Source: Kangiella profundi (GTDB lineage: Bacteria > Pseudomonadota > Gammaproteobacteria > Enterobacterales > Kangiellaceae). Taken from it: a stretch of 64,000 nt of DNA. The notes under the pieces were generated by a model, which ran no database searches, had not been told where the DNA came from, and worked only from the letters and a program-made list of their open reading frames with translations. The stretch lies in the NCBI RefSeq assembly GCF_002838765.1, contig NZ_CP025120.1, forward strand, positions 1,922,001 to 1,986,000, read 5' to 3'. Below are positions 53,279-63,187 of the stretch, in pieces (position 1 is the stretch's first letter; every line of letters begins with the position of its first letter). Made by a program: the position numbers and the translations under genes.

Positions 53279-54597
53279 TATTCAACCTCCAGGATCATTG
53301 CTGCACCAAGACCACCAGCGGCACAAGCAGTCGTCAAACCAACCCCTCCGCCACGGCGTTTCAGTTCTCTCAATGTTTGCGTAATCATACGTGTACCTGT
53401 TGCGGCAAACGGATGGCCATAAGCCAGCGAGCCGCCCAGCACATTGAACTTATCCATATCAATATCACCAATCTTGGTGCGCTGACCGAGCTTTTCTTTT
53501 GCGAATTCAGTGGAGCCAAAAGCCTGAATGTTTGAAATAGTCTGCGCGGCAAAGGCTTCATGCATGTCAATTAAGTCTAAATCCTTAAGTTGCATTTTGG
53601 CTTTTTTCAGTGCCATTGGAGTTGCATAGGAGGGCCCCATCAGCATGTCATGGGTCGCCTCAATCGCTGCGAATGCATAACTTTTGATATAGCCCAGCGG
53701 CTCATAGCCTAGTGCTTTGGCTTGCGATTCTCTCATCATTAATACTGCTGAAGCACCATCACTCAATGGCGTGGAATTCGCTGCAGTTAATGTGCCATAT
53801 TTTCGATCAAAGGCAGGGCGTAACTTGGCATAGCCCTCAAGGCTAGAATCAAACCGTACAATGTTATCGCGATGCAGCGGCTCTTTTGTGTAAGGCTCAG
53901 CGTAAGCAGTCATCACTTCATCATCCAGTTTGCCCTCTTCCCAGGCCAGTGCGGCAAGGGTATGCGAACGATGCGCCAATGCATCCTGTTCTTCGCGGGT
54001 AATGCCTCGGTCCCGTGCCATTTGCTCTGCATTCTCGCCCATCGTCATACCGGTAGAGTATTCTTTAATGGCCGGCGGAACTGGCAGTAAGTCTTTAAAT
54101 CGTAAGCTTTTGATGATGGACAGTTTTTGCCCCACGGTTTTGGCTTTTTGCAAATCGACCAACGCCAGCTGTAATTTGCGGCTTACGCCAATTGGAACAA
54201 CTGATGATGAGTCGGCGCCACCGGCGATACCGATCGAAACATCGCCTAAGCTGATTGAGTCGGCAAGGCTGGCAACGGTCTGAAAACTGGTAGCACAGGC
54301 TCGCGAAACTGAATAGGCATCAGTGTGCACATTCATAGGTGTCCCCAGTACGATCTCACGCGCAATATTGGGCGCCTCGGGCAGAATGACTACCTGTCCA
54401 AAAATAACGCGTTCTATCAATTTAGGGTCAAGCTCGCTGCGAACCATCAGCTCATTAACCACCATTTTACCCAGTTCAATAGCATTGATGCCTCGGAAAT
54501 GGGTCGCCTGTTTAGCAAACGGGGTTCTCAAGCCAGAAATAATAGCTACGCGGTCCTGCTTTGCCCGCGCCCGTTTTCCTGCTGCTGTTTCACTCAT
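53278..54597 (-). CDS. fadI: 3-ketoacyl-CoA thiolase FadI
   Basis: 439 aa (E. coli 436). The active-site Cys is in VSRACATSF. The C-terminal thiolase motifs are [14 protein letters not shown] with the catalytic His and [13 protein letters not shown] with the second Cys. It cleaves 3-ketoacyl-CoA with CoA in beta-oxidation and forms the complex with FadJ. The ribosome-binding site is AGGAG. It is the first gene of the operon, behind a promoter covered by a PsrA-like operator. Confidence 0.93.
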   Translation of the reverse strand: MSETAAGKRARAKQDRVAIISGLRTPFAKQATHFRGINAIELGKMVVNELMVRSELDPKLIERVIFGQVVILPEAPNIAREIVLGTPMNVHTDAYSVSRACATSFQTVASLADSISLGDVSIGIAGGADSSSVVPIGVSRKLQLALVDLQKAKTVGQKLSIIKSLRFKDLLPVPPAIKEYSTGMTMGENAEQMARDRGITREEQDALAHRSHTLAALAWEEGKLDDEVMTAYAEPYTKEPLHRDNIVRFDSSLEGYAKLRPAFDRKYGTLTAANSTPLSDGASAVLMMRESQAKALGYEPLGYIKSYAFAAIEATHDMLMGPSYATPMALKKAKMQLKDLDLIDMHEAFAAQTISNIQAFGSTEFAKEKLGQRTKIGDIDMDKFNVLGGSLAYGHPFAATGTRMITQTLRELKRRGGGVGLTTACAAGGLGAAMILEVE

Positions 54598-54640
54598 GCC
54601 GGTCTCCTGATCAAGAGTCTTTTATATGATTATTCCTTCG

Positions 54641-54668
54641 ATTGTACCTGAACGACTCAAGTTTTCAA
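54641..54668 (-). promoter_or_regulatory. Sigma-70 promoter of fadIJ
   Basis: Minus strand: TTGAAA (54663-54668), a 16-bp spacer, then TACAAT (54641-54646). The -35 hexamer overlaps the operator-like palindrome at 54664-54681. Confidence 0.65.
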
Positions 54669-54681
54669 ACAAACGTTTGAA
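54664..54681. promoter_or_regulatory. PsrA-like operator palindrome at fadIJ
   Basis: TTCAAAC-AAAC-GTTTGAA, a perfect 7-bp inverted repeat with a 4-bp spacer. PsrA, the TetR-type fatty-acid regulator of pseudomonads and relatives, binds sites of the form CAAAC-N2-4-GTTTG. Overlap with the -35 box predicts repression relieved by long-chain fatty acids or acyl-CoA. Confidence 0.65.
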
Positions 54682-54845
54682 TGGCTTGGGTTACTCGTAC
54701 TTTTCATAGCAGGAGTTTGTCCCTAAGAAACAATTAGTTGCATTTTTAAAGTGATTTTTGATACAACTCAGGGAGCTTTTTTAATACATTGAACTATTCA
54801 TCAGTTCGGCTTACAAAGCATTACCACAATTGGATACCCCATTAT

Positions 54846-55805
54846 ATGAGTATCAAACAACAATTTATTGAATTAGAACAATTCCTTAAGTCACGAATAA
54901 TTGGTCAGCATGATTTAGTACACAAAATGCTAATTGCCCTGCTGGCAGATGGTCATTTGCTAGTCGAAGGAGCGCCAGGTCTTGCAAAAACTCGCGCCAT
55001 CAAAGAACTGTCTACTGCCGTTGAAGGTAATTTTCACCGTATCCAGTTTACCCCGGACTTACTACCGGCGGATCTAACGGGAACTGAAATCTATCGACCG
55101 CAAGATGGCAGCTTCCACTTTCAGAAAGGCCCACTATTCCATAATATGATTCTGGCGGATGAGATTAACCGTGCTCCTGCAAAGGTCCAGTCAGCTTTAT
55201 TAGAAGCCATGGCAGAGCGACAAATTACCGTGGGCAGTCATAGTTTTCCATTGCCTCAGCTATTCCTGGTAATGGCGACTCAAAACCCGATTGAACAGGA
55301 AGGAACCTATCCTCTTCCAGAAGCACAGCTGGATCGTTTCCTGATGCAGGTCATCGTTGACTACCCTGAAGCTGAAGCAGAAGCAGAGATTCTGGCACTG
55401 AATCGTCAGGAAGCATTAACTGGTGAGTCAACTCCAGCAAATCCATTAAGCCAGCAGGATTTGTTCGATGCTCGCAAAGAAGTGCTCTCAACTTATATGG
55501 CACCTGAAATTGAGCAATATCTTGTACAGTTGATAATCAGTACCCGTCAGCCAGAAAAACTTGGTGGTTCGATATCCAGTTATATAGAGTATGGCGCAAG
55601 CCCTCGTGCCACCATAGCTTTGGATCGTTGTGCTCGCGCGAACGCGTGGCTGAACAATCGTGATTACGTTACGCCTGGGGATGTGCAAACGGTATTATTT
55701 GACATCTTGCGTCACCGCATCATCCTAAGCTACCAGGCGGAAGCTGAAGGCGTTACTGCGGATGCCATTATTGATGAGTTAATCAAGCAAGTTCCAACAC
55801 CATAA
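54846..55805 (+). CDS. MoxR family AAA+ ATPase (Bat-type operon)
   Basis: 319 aa from the ATG at 54846 (an in-frame TTG at 54789 is weaker). Walker A is APGLAKT, with an Ala-Lys-Thr variation of the usual GKT; Walker B is MILADEINRAPAKVQSALLEAM; sensor 1 is FLVMATQNP. The lost glycine before the Lys is a recognised MoxR subgroup feature. It heads a six-gene operon with VWA proteins, as in aerotolerance (Bat) clusters. Confidence 0.92.
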   Translation: MSIKQQFIELEQFLKSRIIGQHDLVHKMLIALLADGHLLVEGAPGLAKTRAIKELSTAVEGNFHRIQFTPDLLPADLTGTEIYRPQDGSFHFQKGPLFHNMILADEINRAPAKVQSALLEAMAERQITVGSHSFPLPQLFLVMATQNPIEQEGTYPLPEAQLDRFLMQVIVDYPEAEAEAEILALNRQEALTGESTPANPLSQQDLFDARKEVLSTYMAPEIEQYLVQLIISTRQPEKLGGSISSYIEYGASPRATIALDRCARANAWLNNRDYVTPGDVQTVLFDILRHRIILSYQAEAEGVTADAIIDELIKQVPTP

Positions 55806-55819
55806 TTGCTGAATCATTA

Positions 55820-56812
55820 ATGACACAAAAAACCATTACCTCACAGCACGCAGGCTCAAACTCTATCGAGTTAAGTCTAGAGCAGCTAATTGCCTGTCAA
55901 TATTGGGCGCGTGACAGCATTCCATTGCCCAACAAAAAATCAAAAGCACATCTGGTTGGCGGACATCTGTCGCCCTACAAAGGACGTGGCATGGAGTTTT
56001 CAGAGGTAAGGCAATATCAGCCCGGTGATGATATTCGAACAATTGACTGGAAAGTGACAGCTCGTACTGGTGAAGTTCATACCAAAATTTTTCAGGAAGA
56101 AAGAGAAAGACCTGTCTTCTTATTGCTGGATTTGCAGGACTCCATGTTTTTTGGTTCAACCAAGCGATTTAAATCCACTCTCGCCTGTTTGCAAGCTGCC
56201 AGAGTTTTCTGGACGGCTCATAACTCGGGTAACCGAGTTGGCGCTCTGTTGAGCACTGCAACCGAACACGTAGAGTTAAAACCATCAAATCGTCGGCAAA
56301 ATGGCTTACGTCTTTTACAGCACATGCTGGAACTGCATAACAATCGATTAAACTCTGTCTACAGAGAGCAGGAAGCTTTTACCATCAATAGTAATTCACT
56401 CCGTGATGCTTTATCCCGTTTACGTCATTTAGTAAAAGGCGGAAGCTTGATCTATATATTCAGTGACTTCAGCAATTTATCTGATGCCTGTAAGCAGGAC
56501 TTGATACACCTCGCTCAACATAACGATATTCATGCGGTCATGATGACAGATCCACTTGAACAGTCGATTCCAGTAGCTGGCGAGTTTATGATTACAGATG
56601 GTGATAAAACAATTGCTTTGAATTCAGCAAGGCCCGGTTTTAAAAATCGGTATCAGGAGATGTTCCATGAAAAGCTGGTTAAAACCCAGCAGTTATTCCA
56701 GGAGGCACAGTGTAGTTTTGTTGAATACAGCACCGCACAGGAACTGAGCGATTTTGCTATCAATCCTTATCGCAACCGTTCAACCTCAGTGAAGAAAACA
56801 CTGTCGAGATAG
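55820..56812 (+). CDS. DUF58 domain protein (Bat-type operon)
   Basis: 330 aa without obvious membrane helices. The conserved block RGMEFSEVRQYQPGDDIR, followed by TIDWKVTAR, and a VWA-like LLLDLQDSM strand are present. It lies 14 nt after moxR. DUF58 proteins connect MoxR ATPases to VWA membrane proteins. Confidence 0.9.
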   Translation: MTQKTITSQHAGSNSIELSLEQLIACQYWARDSIPLPNKKSKAHLVGGHLSPYKGRGMEFSEVRQYQPGDDIRTIDWKVTARTGEVHTKIFQEERERPVFLLLDLQDSMFFGSTKRFKSTLACLQAARVFWTAHNSGNRVGALLSTATEHVELKPSNRRQNGLRLLQHMLELHNNRLNSVYREQEAFTINSNSLRDALSRLRHLVKGGSLIYIFSDFSNLSDACKQDLIHLAQHNDIHAVMMTDPLEQSIPVAGEFMITDGDKTIALNSARPGFKNRYQEMFHEKLVKTQQLFQEAQCSFVEYSTAQELSDFAINPYRNRSTSVKKTLSR

Positions 56813-56814
56813 TT

Positions 56815-57357
56815 ATGGCGAATCCACAACAAGCTCAATTACTCGAACAGTTACGGGATATTCATCTTCCAGAAGGTGTTAGCTGGTGGCCACTGGCAAT
56901 TGGCTGGTGGATCGTCATTGCAATTATCCTTACTGTTATTGTGCTGCTAATCGCAAAAGCAATTGTCAGCAAAAGACGTCAACGCTTTGCGCGCTATGCC
57001 TTAATAGAGCTCGATCAAGTAAAGCGCAATACCGATAACGACTGGCTGATGCAAACGCATCACATTATGCGTCGCGCCAGTCTATGTTATTTCCCCAAAT
57101 CGCAGGTCGCGGTTATGGATAACCGGCACTGGGTTACTTTGCTATACCAGACCGGTAGTGACATCTGGAGCCAACAGAGTTTGAAGTTACTCGAAGAAGG
57201 AATCTACCGTAACCCTGATACCATTGACTCGTCTCACCAGCATCAATTTCTACACGAAGCCAGTTTATGGCTAGCACAACTGCCGGACATTAAACAGCTA
57301 CCAGCACTTGAACCTTCTGCAACAAATCCAGCTCAAGGAGGTCCAGAAGATGTTTGA
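56815..57357 (+). CDS. DUF4381 domain membrane protein
   Basis: 180 aa with a single membrane helix at about residues 25-50 (WWPLAIGWWIVIAIILTVIV). The N-terminal LRDIHLPEGVSWWPLA signature is typical of DUF4381 in MoxR-VWA operons. Its 3' end overlaps the next gene by 8 nt and contains that gene's ribosome-binding site. Confidence 0.88.
   Translation: MANPQQAQLLEQLRDIHLPEGVSWWPLAIGWWIVIAIILTVIVLLIAKAIVSKRRQRFARYALIELDQVKRNTDNDWLMQTHHIMRRASLCYFPKSQVAVMDNRHWVTLLYQTGSDIWSQQSLKLLEEGIYRNPDTIDSSHQHQFLHEASLWLAQLPDIKQLPALEPSATNPAQGGPEDV
57335..57342 (+). promoter_or_regulatory. Full-consensus ribosome-binding site deciding the VWA gene start
   Basis: AAGGAGGT eight nucleotides before the ATG at 57350. 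It lies within the end of the DUF4381 gene and favours 57350 over the earlier in-frame start at 57308. Confidence 0.85.
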
Positions 57358-58390
57358 ATTTGTCTGGCCCTGGGTCTGGCTGCTACTACCCTTACCTTTA
57401 ATTGTCTGGTGGCTGAGTGAACGCAAGCGTAAACAGCAAGCATTAAGAGCACCACTCTTTTTGTATTGGCGCAGTATTCAAGAACAGGAAGGAAAATCAA
57501 GTAAGCGATTCCCTTGGCTTACCTTTCTGCTCTGGACCTTAATAATCGGAGCGCTGTCACGTCCCCAGTGGGTTGGCGAAGCTATGGAATTACCAGCGAC
57601 AGGACGCGACTTGATGCTCAGCATTGACATCTCTGGCTCAATGGAAATGCCAGATATGGTGATAGACAATAAAGAAGTTGATCGGCTGGTTGCCGTTAAA
57701 GCATTATTGACGGACTTTATTGCTCGTCGCAAAGGTGACCGAATTGGCCTGATCCTTTTCGGTGAGCAGGCCTATCTGCAAACACCACTGACATTTGATC
57801 TGGAAACAGTACAGATCATGCTGGATGAAACCACCATCGGTCTTGCCGGTTCTTCTCGAACCGCAATAGGCGATGGGATAGGCCTTGCAGTAAAGCGGCT
57901 TCGTGAACGTGATGCTAATAATCGTGTTCTTATCTTATTAACCGATGGGCAAAACAACACGGGCGTATTGAACCCTCTCCAGGCAGCAGAGCTTGCTGAA
58001 CACGCCGGAATTACTATCTATACCATTGGTGTCGGTGCTGACGAAATGATCGTTAAAAATCGATTCTTCGGTAATAGACGCATCAACCCATCACTGGAAC
58101 TTGATGAAGAAACCTTAATAGCCGTAGCGGAGAAAACCGGTGGCCGTTATTTCCGAGCGCGTGACACTCAAGAGATGGAACAGATTTATAAAATTATTGA
58201 TGAGCTTGAGCCTGTGGAAGATGACTATCAAAGCTATCGCCCGATTAAGGCACTATTTTATATTCCACTGGCGCTAGCATTATTGGTTTCATTGTTATCC
58301 ATAATCATCCGTACCATGGTGAGTTGGCGCGTCAATAGAACAGCTGTAGTTCGCCAAGCACCAGCAAAACCGGAGGAAACTCATGTTTGA
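57350..58390 (+). CDS. batA: VWA-domain membrane protein (BatA-like)
   Basis: 346 aa. The start was set by the ribosome-binding site at 57335. Membrane helices lie at about residues 7-22, 55-72 and 300-320. The VWA domain has the MIDAS motif D-I-S-G-S (SIDISGSME) and the TDGQNN block, with conserved Thr in GSSRTAIGDG. The layout equals BatA of aerotolerance operons. It overlaps the next gene by 8 nt. Confidence 0.88.
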   Translation: MFEFVWPWVWLLLPLPLIVWWLSERKRKQQALRAPLFLYWRSIQEQEGKSSKRFPWLTFLLWTLIIGALSRPQWVGEAMELPATGRDLMLSIDISGSMEMPDMVIDNKEVDRLVAVKALLTDFIARRKGDRIGLILFGEQAYLQTPLTFDLETVQIMLDETTIGLAGSSRTAIGDGIGLAVKRLRERDANNRVLILLTDGQNNTGVLNPLQAAELAEHAGITIYTIGVGADEMIVKNRFFGNRRINPSLELDEETLIAVAEKTGGRYFRARDTQEMEQIYKIIDELEPVEDDYQSYRPIKALFYIPLALALLVSLLSIIIRTMVSWRVNRTAVVRQAPAKPEETHV

Positions 58391-60113
58391 TTTTCTTCCT
58401 GAAATTACGCAACTCCATTTTATCCGCCCCTGGGCGTGGTTGTTGCTGATTCCAGTCATCCTATTGTGGTGGCTATACAGAACCAAAGGTCAGCAAGCCA
58501 GCGGCTGGGCCAAACTAATTGATCAGCACCTGCTAGGCTGGATGATGCCAAACTCGCAATTAGGTAAAAGTATTAAGTGGCAAAAAAACTTATTGCTCAC
58601 AATGTGGATTCTTTTGGTCATTGCCCTATCGGGGCCCAGCTGGAAGAAGCTGCCACAACCTGTTTTTTCTAATTTGGCATCACGAGTGATAGTCCTGGAT
58701 TTGTCTTCTTCAATGGATGCACAAGATGTCAAACCCAGTCGCCTGGCTCGAGCCAAGTTCAAATTAACCGACATTTTAAAAGCTATTAAAGACGGCCTAA
58801 CAGGCTTTGTCGTTTATGCTGGTGACGGATTCATACTCAGCCCTTTAACCAGCGACACCGATACAATTGATAACATGGTTGAGGTTCTCTCTACCAACCT
58901 TATGCCATTAGTTGGCAGTAAGCCTGACAAAGGCATCGAAAAAGCGATAGAGCTGCTAGACAATGGTGCCGCTGGTGAAGGTGATATCATCTGGATTACA
59001 GATGGCGGAGATGAGGAAGAGTTGTCAAGAATAAAAGAACTAATTAGCAAAACCTCCTACGACCTCAATATTCTTGCTATCGGTACCGCGGAAGGAGCAC
59101 CCATTCCGATGTCGAATGGATCTGGCTTCGTCAAAGACAACAAAGGCAACATTGTCATTCCTAAATTGAATTACAATGAATTGGCAAATTTTGCAGATGA
59201 TATCGGAGCAACTCTCACTCCTATGACAGCCGGTAATGAGGACATAGAACTTTTACTGCAACGCCCGCAGTTAACGGTGGATGAAAGGTTGGAAAAACAG
59301 GACATTATGGCAGACCGCTGGGAAGATGCAGGCTTCTGGTTATTATTTTTAGTACTGCCAATTTTATTACTAGGTTTCAAACACCGCTCAATGTTCGCGA
59401 TAGTGCTTGTAATTAGCGTTGGCAGTTTTGCGAGCCCTCAGGCTCAAGCCAACCCGCTAGAAAGTCTTTTCCTCAATAAGGATCAGCAGGCTAAAAAGCT
59501 TCTGAATGAGGAGCAGTATCAAGAGGCTTATAAGACATTCGAAGATCCTGAGTGGAAGGCTGTAGCTGCTTATCGCAATGGCGACTATCAAATAGCAGAA
59601 AATAATTTTGAGAATGGTCAGCAACTCTCCCCTGCTGACAAGTTATATAATAAAGCCAATGCACAGGCTCTGGCCGGTGAACTTGAGGCAGCGGTATCGA
59701 GCTATAAAGAAGCGTTACAACTCAATCCGGATCACCAGGATGCCCTGTACAATAAGAAAATAGTTGAAGACCTGTTAAAGCAACAACAGCAAGAAAATCA
59801 ACAAAGCCAACAACAGGATGAGTCCCAATCCGAACGAGAACAAAATGATCAGCAGCAGGAGCAACAACAGGATCAGAACTCTCAAAGTGATGAATCCAGC
59901 GAGCAGCAGCAACAGCCTAGTGATCAACAACAACAAAAGCCTGAGTTGACTGAAGAAGAGTTGCAGCAACAATTTAAAGAAGAGGAAAAGGATCAGGAAC
60001 TGGATCAGTGGTTGAAACGCTTACCAGATGATCCAGGCGGTTTACTACGTCGAAAAATGTATCAGGAATATCGCGAACGTGGTCATAAACAACATGTTGA
60101 TGAGACATGGTAA
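58383..60113 (+). CDS. batB: VWA-domain protein fused to TPR and Gln-rich tail (BatB/BatC-like)
   Basis: 576 aa. N-terminal membrane helices (about residues 12-30 and 60-80) are followed by a VWA domain with MIDAS D-L-S-S-S (VLDLSSSMD), a third membrane helix (about 318-350), a TPR segment (about 390-460) and a low-complexity Gln/Glu/Ser tail (about 465-540). BatB and BatC are separate genes in Bacteroides; in proteobacteria a fused form is common. The 3' end is followed 26 nt later by batD. Confidence 0.88.
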   Translation: MFDFLPEITQLHFIRPWAWLLLIPVILLWWLYRTKGQQASGWAKLIDQHLLGWMMPNSQLGKSIKWQKNLLLTMWILLVIALSGPSWKKLPQPVFSNLASRVIVLDLSSSMDAQDVKPSRLARAKFKLTDILKAIKDGLTGFVVYAGDGFILSPLTSDTDTIDNMVEVLSTNLMPLVGSKPDKGIEKAIELLDNGAAGEGDIIWITDGGDEEELSRIKELISKTSYDLNILAIGTAEGAPIPMSNGSGFVKDNKGNIVIPKLNYNELANFADDIGATLTPMTAGNEDIELLLQRPQLTVDERLEKQDIMADRWEDAGFWLLFLVLPILLLGFKHRSMFAIVLVISVGSFASPQAQANPLESLFLNKDQQAKKLLNEEQYQEAYKTFEDPEWKAVAAYRNGDYQIAENNFENGQQLSPADKLYNKANAQALAGELEAAVSSYKEALQLNPDHQDALYNKKIVEDLLKQQQQENQQSQQQDESQSEREQNDQQQEQQQDQNSQSDESSEQQQQPSDQQQQKPELTEEELQQQFKEEEKDQELDQWLKRLPDDPGGLLRRKMYQEYRERGHKQHVDETW

Positions 60114-60139
60114 TCACAATCTGAACGGGTTTATGTACG

Positions 60140-61870
60140 ATGCAAATACTTAGACAAATATCCATGTACGGCTTGTTAATCATTGGGCTGTTTTTCACTC
60201 AAGTCCTGGAAGCCAAGGTTCAGTATTTTCTGGACCGTGGAGAGATTCGCGAGAATGAAACTTTTCGACTCAAGATAGTTGTACAAAGTCCATCAACCCT
60301 GGCCAATGCTCTGACGCTTGATTTTTTACCAGAAGAACTGGAGCGACTGAGCCTGCAACAGTTTAACAATAGCACCATGATTGATGGTAAGTTTCATAGT
60401 GAAATGGGCTGGGAAGTTAAACTTCTGGCAAGACAGGCTGGAACCTATACTGTACCTGCTACAAAGTTTGGCAGTGAAACTGCTGATTCTTTTACCATTC
60501 GAATTTTACCCGCAATAGATGAGCTCAAGGAGGACAACAGCCCAGCTAAAGTTAAACTTCGCGCGGCTCTTAATCTTGAAGAAGTTTATGTCCAGCAACA
60601 ACTTATCCTGACCGTACGAATTTATCGCTCGGTGGTTACCCGCCACGAAAGTTTGACGCTCCCAAAAGCAACCGGAGCAGTGCTTGAGCAACTGGGTGAT
60701 GATAGAACCTTTGAAATGGTTCAGGGCAATACCAGTTATCGAGTAGTTGAACGTCAATTTGCCATATTCCCTCAGCAAAGTGGCGAGCTACTGATTGAAC
60801 CAATGACATACACGGCAACCATTCTGGATGAAAATCAGTCGTCGAACCCATGGGGACTTAGCCGCACCAAGCCTATTTCGCTAAGCACGCCACAATACAA
60901 GGTTACTGTAAAACCCAAGCCTGTCTCAGCCGAAGAGCCATGGCTACCAGCGACCAACTTGAAGCTGGAAGCTAACTGGCTTCCAGCCAATCAAACTTTT
61001 GAAGTTGGCACCCCTGCCACCTTAGAGTTCAAAATTAAAGGCACAGGCCTGCTGCAAACTCAACTACCTAACATTACTTTTCCTGAGGTTGATGGCGTCA
61101 AAATCTATCGGGATACTCCCGAATTCCAACAGCTGATTAACCGTCTTGGCGTTACCAGTCATCATATAGAAAAATTAGCAATAGTGCCCAGTCAGTCTGG
61201 CGAAGTAAGCATACCTGAAGTTCGTATACCCTGGTGGAACACAGTGACAGACAAACAGGACTATGCGGTACTCCCACCTATGACAATCGAGGTAAAACCT
61301 CAAGCTCAAACCAGTCAAGAGGCATCTACTCAACCGGTAATATCCAATAAAACTAACAATGAACAGAAAATCAACGAAACTGGAGCTGCTCAGGCAGACA
61401 ATGTGAAAACCACTGAGGAAACTTTAAATATCTGGCAAATTATCAGCATCATTCTGGCCGCACTTTGGTTGCTCACACTTATACTCTGGCGGTTTACTAA
61501 ACCCAAACAATATGGCTCTGATAACAATGTCATGACATCCTCTTCGAACCAACTTGACCAGAACTTCAAAGCCAGCCTAAGCGACATTGAACGTGCCTGT
61601 AAAAATAATGATGCCAAAACCGCACATCAACTCCTGCTTCAGTGGTGTCGCAGTCAACCACATTTAAACCATATTCAGAACCTTGGCCAACTTAAACAAA
61701 TGGCTAAGAATACAGAACTGGCAAATCAACTGGAGCACTTGCAGGCATCGCTTTATTCACCAGGTCGTGAGCGCCCATGGCAAGGCCAAGAGCTGGCCAA
61801 TGCACTTCAACATTTGCCAAAACCCTCCTCGGATAAGGATGAACAGGGATTACCTAAACTGTATTCATAA
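60140..61870 (+). CDS. batD: BatD-like protein (oxygen tolerance family)
   Basis: 576 aa. A signal peptide (residues 1-25, LEA-K) is followed by repeated Ig-like beta domains in the periplasm and one C-terminal membrane helix (about residues 431-449), with a cytoplasmic helical tail. The domain order, length and operon position fit BatD. It probably presents the extracytoplasmic face of the MoxR-VWA complex. Confidence 0.87.
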   Translation: MQILRQISMYGLLIIGLFFTQVLEAKVQYFLDRGEIRENETFRLKIVVQSPSTLANALTLDFLPEELERLSLQQFNNSTMIDGKFHSEMGWEVKLLARQAGTYTVPATKFGSETADSFTIRILPAIDELKEDNSPAKVKLRAALNLEEVYVQQQLILTVRIYRSVVTRHESLTLPKATGAVLEQLGDDRTFEMVQGNTSYRVVERQFAIFPQQSGELLIEPMTYTATILDENQSSNPWGLSRTKPISLSTPQYKVTVKPKPVSAEEPWLPATNLKLEANWLPANQTFEVGTPATLEFKIKGTGLLQTQLPNITFPEVDGVKIYRDTPEFQQLINRLGVTSHHIEKLAIVPSQSGEVSIPEVRIPWWNTVTDKQDYAVLPPMTIEVKPQAQTSQEASTQPVISNKTNNEQKINETGAAQADNVKTTEETLNIWQIISIILAALWLLTLILWRFTKPKQYGSDNNVMTSSSNQLDQNFKASLSDIERACKNNDAKTAHQLLLQWCRSQPHLNHIQNLGQLKQMAKNTELANQLEHLQASLYSPGRERPWQGQELANALQHLPKPSSDKDEQGLPKLYS

Positions 61871-61974
61871 CAGTTACTCCATTCTCCTCTAATTAACTGA
61901 CCGGCTCAGTGCCATCATTGGCACTCCGGTCGACTGTTGCTACAATGCCTTCTTTTGGTCATGAGATAACATTT

Positions 61975-62733
61975 ATGCAACTCAATCAATCGAAAGCCAT
62001 TATCAGTGGCGGAGCTTCTGGTTTAGGATTTGCCACTGCAAAAAATATTATTGAACAGGGTGGCAAAGCCGTATTGTTAGATATCAATGAAGAACAAGGT
62101 CAAAAAGCAGCAAGCGAGCTTGGTCAAAACGCTCTATTCATCAAGACAGACATCAGCAATGAAAGTGATGTTGAGTCAGCAGCCGACAAAGCTGCTGAAT
62201 TTATGGGTGGTATCAATCTTGCGGTAGGTTGTGCAGGTGTTTTAGGCGCAGGTCTTATTCACAGTAAAAAAGGGCCAATGCCAGCCGAATACTTCCAGAA
62301 CGTCGTCAATATCAATCTAGTCGGTACTTTCCTTCTGACCCGTGCTGCATCACGCCATATGCAGAACAATGAGCCAGTAGATGGCGAACGTGGTGTCATT
62401 ATTCATACAGCTTCAATCGCAGCTTATGAAGGTCAGATTGGTCAAACAGCTTATTCAGCGACTAAATCAGCAATCGTGGGCATGGTTTTACCATTAGCTC
62501 GAGAGTTTGCCCGCATCAATGTTCGTGTCATGGCAATCGCACCTGGTGTATTTGAAACTCCTATGATGGAAAAAATCACTCCAGAAATCTGCGAACAGAT
62601 CGCTGCCGGCATCCCTAACCCTTCTCGCTTTGGCAAGCCTTCAGAGTTTGCTTTGACCGTGCAGCAAGTTGTTGAGAATCAATACCTTAACGGCTCAACT
62701 ATTCGTCTGGACGCAGCGGCGCGACTACAGTAA
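61975..62733 (+). CDS. Short-chain dehydrogenase, HSD10-like (3-hydroxyacyl/2-methyl-3-hydroxybutyryl-CoA dehydrogenase)
   Basis: 252 aa from the ATG at 61975; the longer start at 61909 adds 22 atypical residues. Classical SDR features are seen: the cofactor motif G12-GASGLG18, and the catalytic S147, Y160 and K164 in S-x12-Y-x3-K spacing. The stretches RGVIIHTASIAAYEGQIGQ and VRVMAIAPGVFETPMM resemble human HSD17B10. It probably oxidises short 3-hydroxyacyl-CoA in isoleucine or fatty-acid breakdown with NAD+. No PsrA-like site precedes it. Confidence 0.85.
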   Translation: MQLNQSKAIISGGASGLGFATAKNIIEQGGKAVLLDINEEQGQKAASELGQNALFIKTDISNESDVESAADKAAEFMGGINLAVGCAGVLGAGLIHSKKGPMPAEYFQNVVNINLVGTFLLTRAASRHMQNNEPVDGERGVIIHTASIAAYEGQIGQTAYSATKSAIVGMVLPLAREFARINVRVMAIAPGVFETPMMEKITPEICEQIAAGIPNPSRFGKPSEFALTVQQVVENQYLNGSTIRLDAAARLQ

Positions 62734-62762
62734 TGCTAGAATCAGCACCAGCAAAGCAACCA

Positions 62763-63005
62763 TCATGGCTGGTGCTGATACTTCACCATATCCAGAAAAC
62801 TTCTGTCCTGACGTCTTTCAGCAATTACTAAGCTATCGTCAAGCTGAGCTTTCTCTTTCAGCACATCATTGATTTCCTGCTGATCAATAGGTTCCTGCTT
62901 AATATATGTCTCTTTGTCTTTTGACTGATAATTCCAAAAGGCCTCAAATTCCTTGGCAAAACGGGCTGGTTCTTTAAGCTCTTCTGATAATACTAATGTA
63001 CACAT
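62763..63005 (-). CDS. 80-aa hypothetical protein
   Basis: A short gene with a good GAGG site 8 nt before the ATG. The product is acidic and soluble with no signal peptide (MCTLVLSEELKEPARF at the start). I do not recognise it. It is convergent with the SDR gene, 29 bp apart, and stands alone. Confidence 0.55.
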   Translation of the reverse strand: MCTLVLSEELKEPARFAKEFEAFWNYQSKDKETYIKQEPIDQQEINDVLKEKAQLDDSLVIAERRQDRSFLDMVKYQHQP

Positions 63006-63141
63006 GGCTTTTTCCTCTTTGTTTATTTGACGATTCCATTACAGCACCCAATTCTGAAAGCCATATGATCCAATTATGGCGAATTATGGCAATGACTCTC
63101 TTAACTTATTGAAATACGATATTACTCCTAATCAGAGTAAA

Positions 63142-63168
63142 AAAATACCCAGCCGAGCTGGGTATTTT
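63142..63168 (-). terminator. Terminator of the glutamate dehydrogenase gene
   Basis: Perfect 12-bp stem AAAATACCCAGC / GCTGGGTATTTT with a 3-nt loop, followed on the minus strand by a U-tract (A run at 63139-63145 on plus). It lies 19 nt after the stop at 63188. Confidence 0.88.
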
Positions 63169-63187
63169 AAGGTTTATATTATAATTA

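Noticed and set aside
59775..59972. Leucine-rich minus-strand ORF of 65 codons
   Set aside because: It is the antisense reading of the CAG/CAA-rich (Gln-rich) tail of the batB-like gene. Its composition is an artefact and it has no ribosome-binding site.
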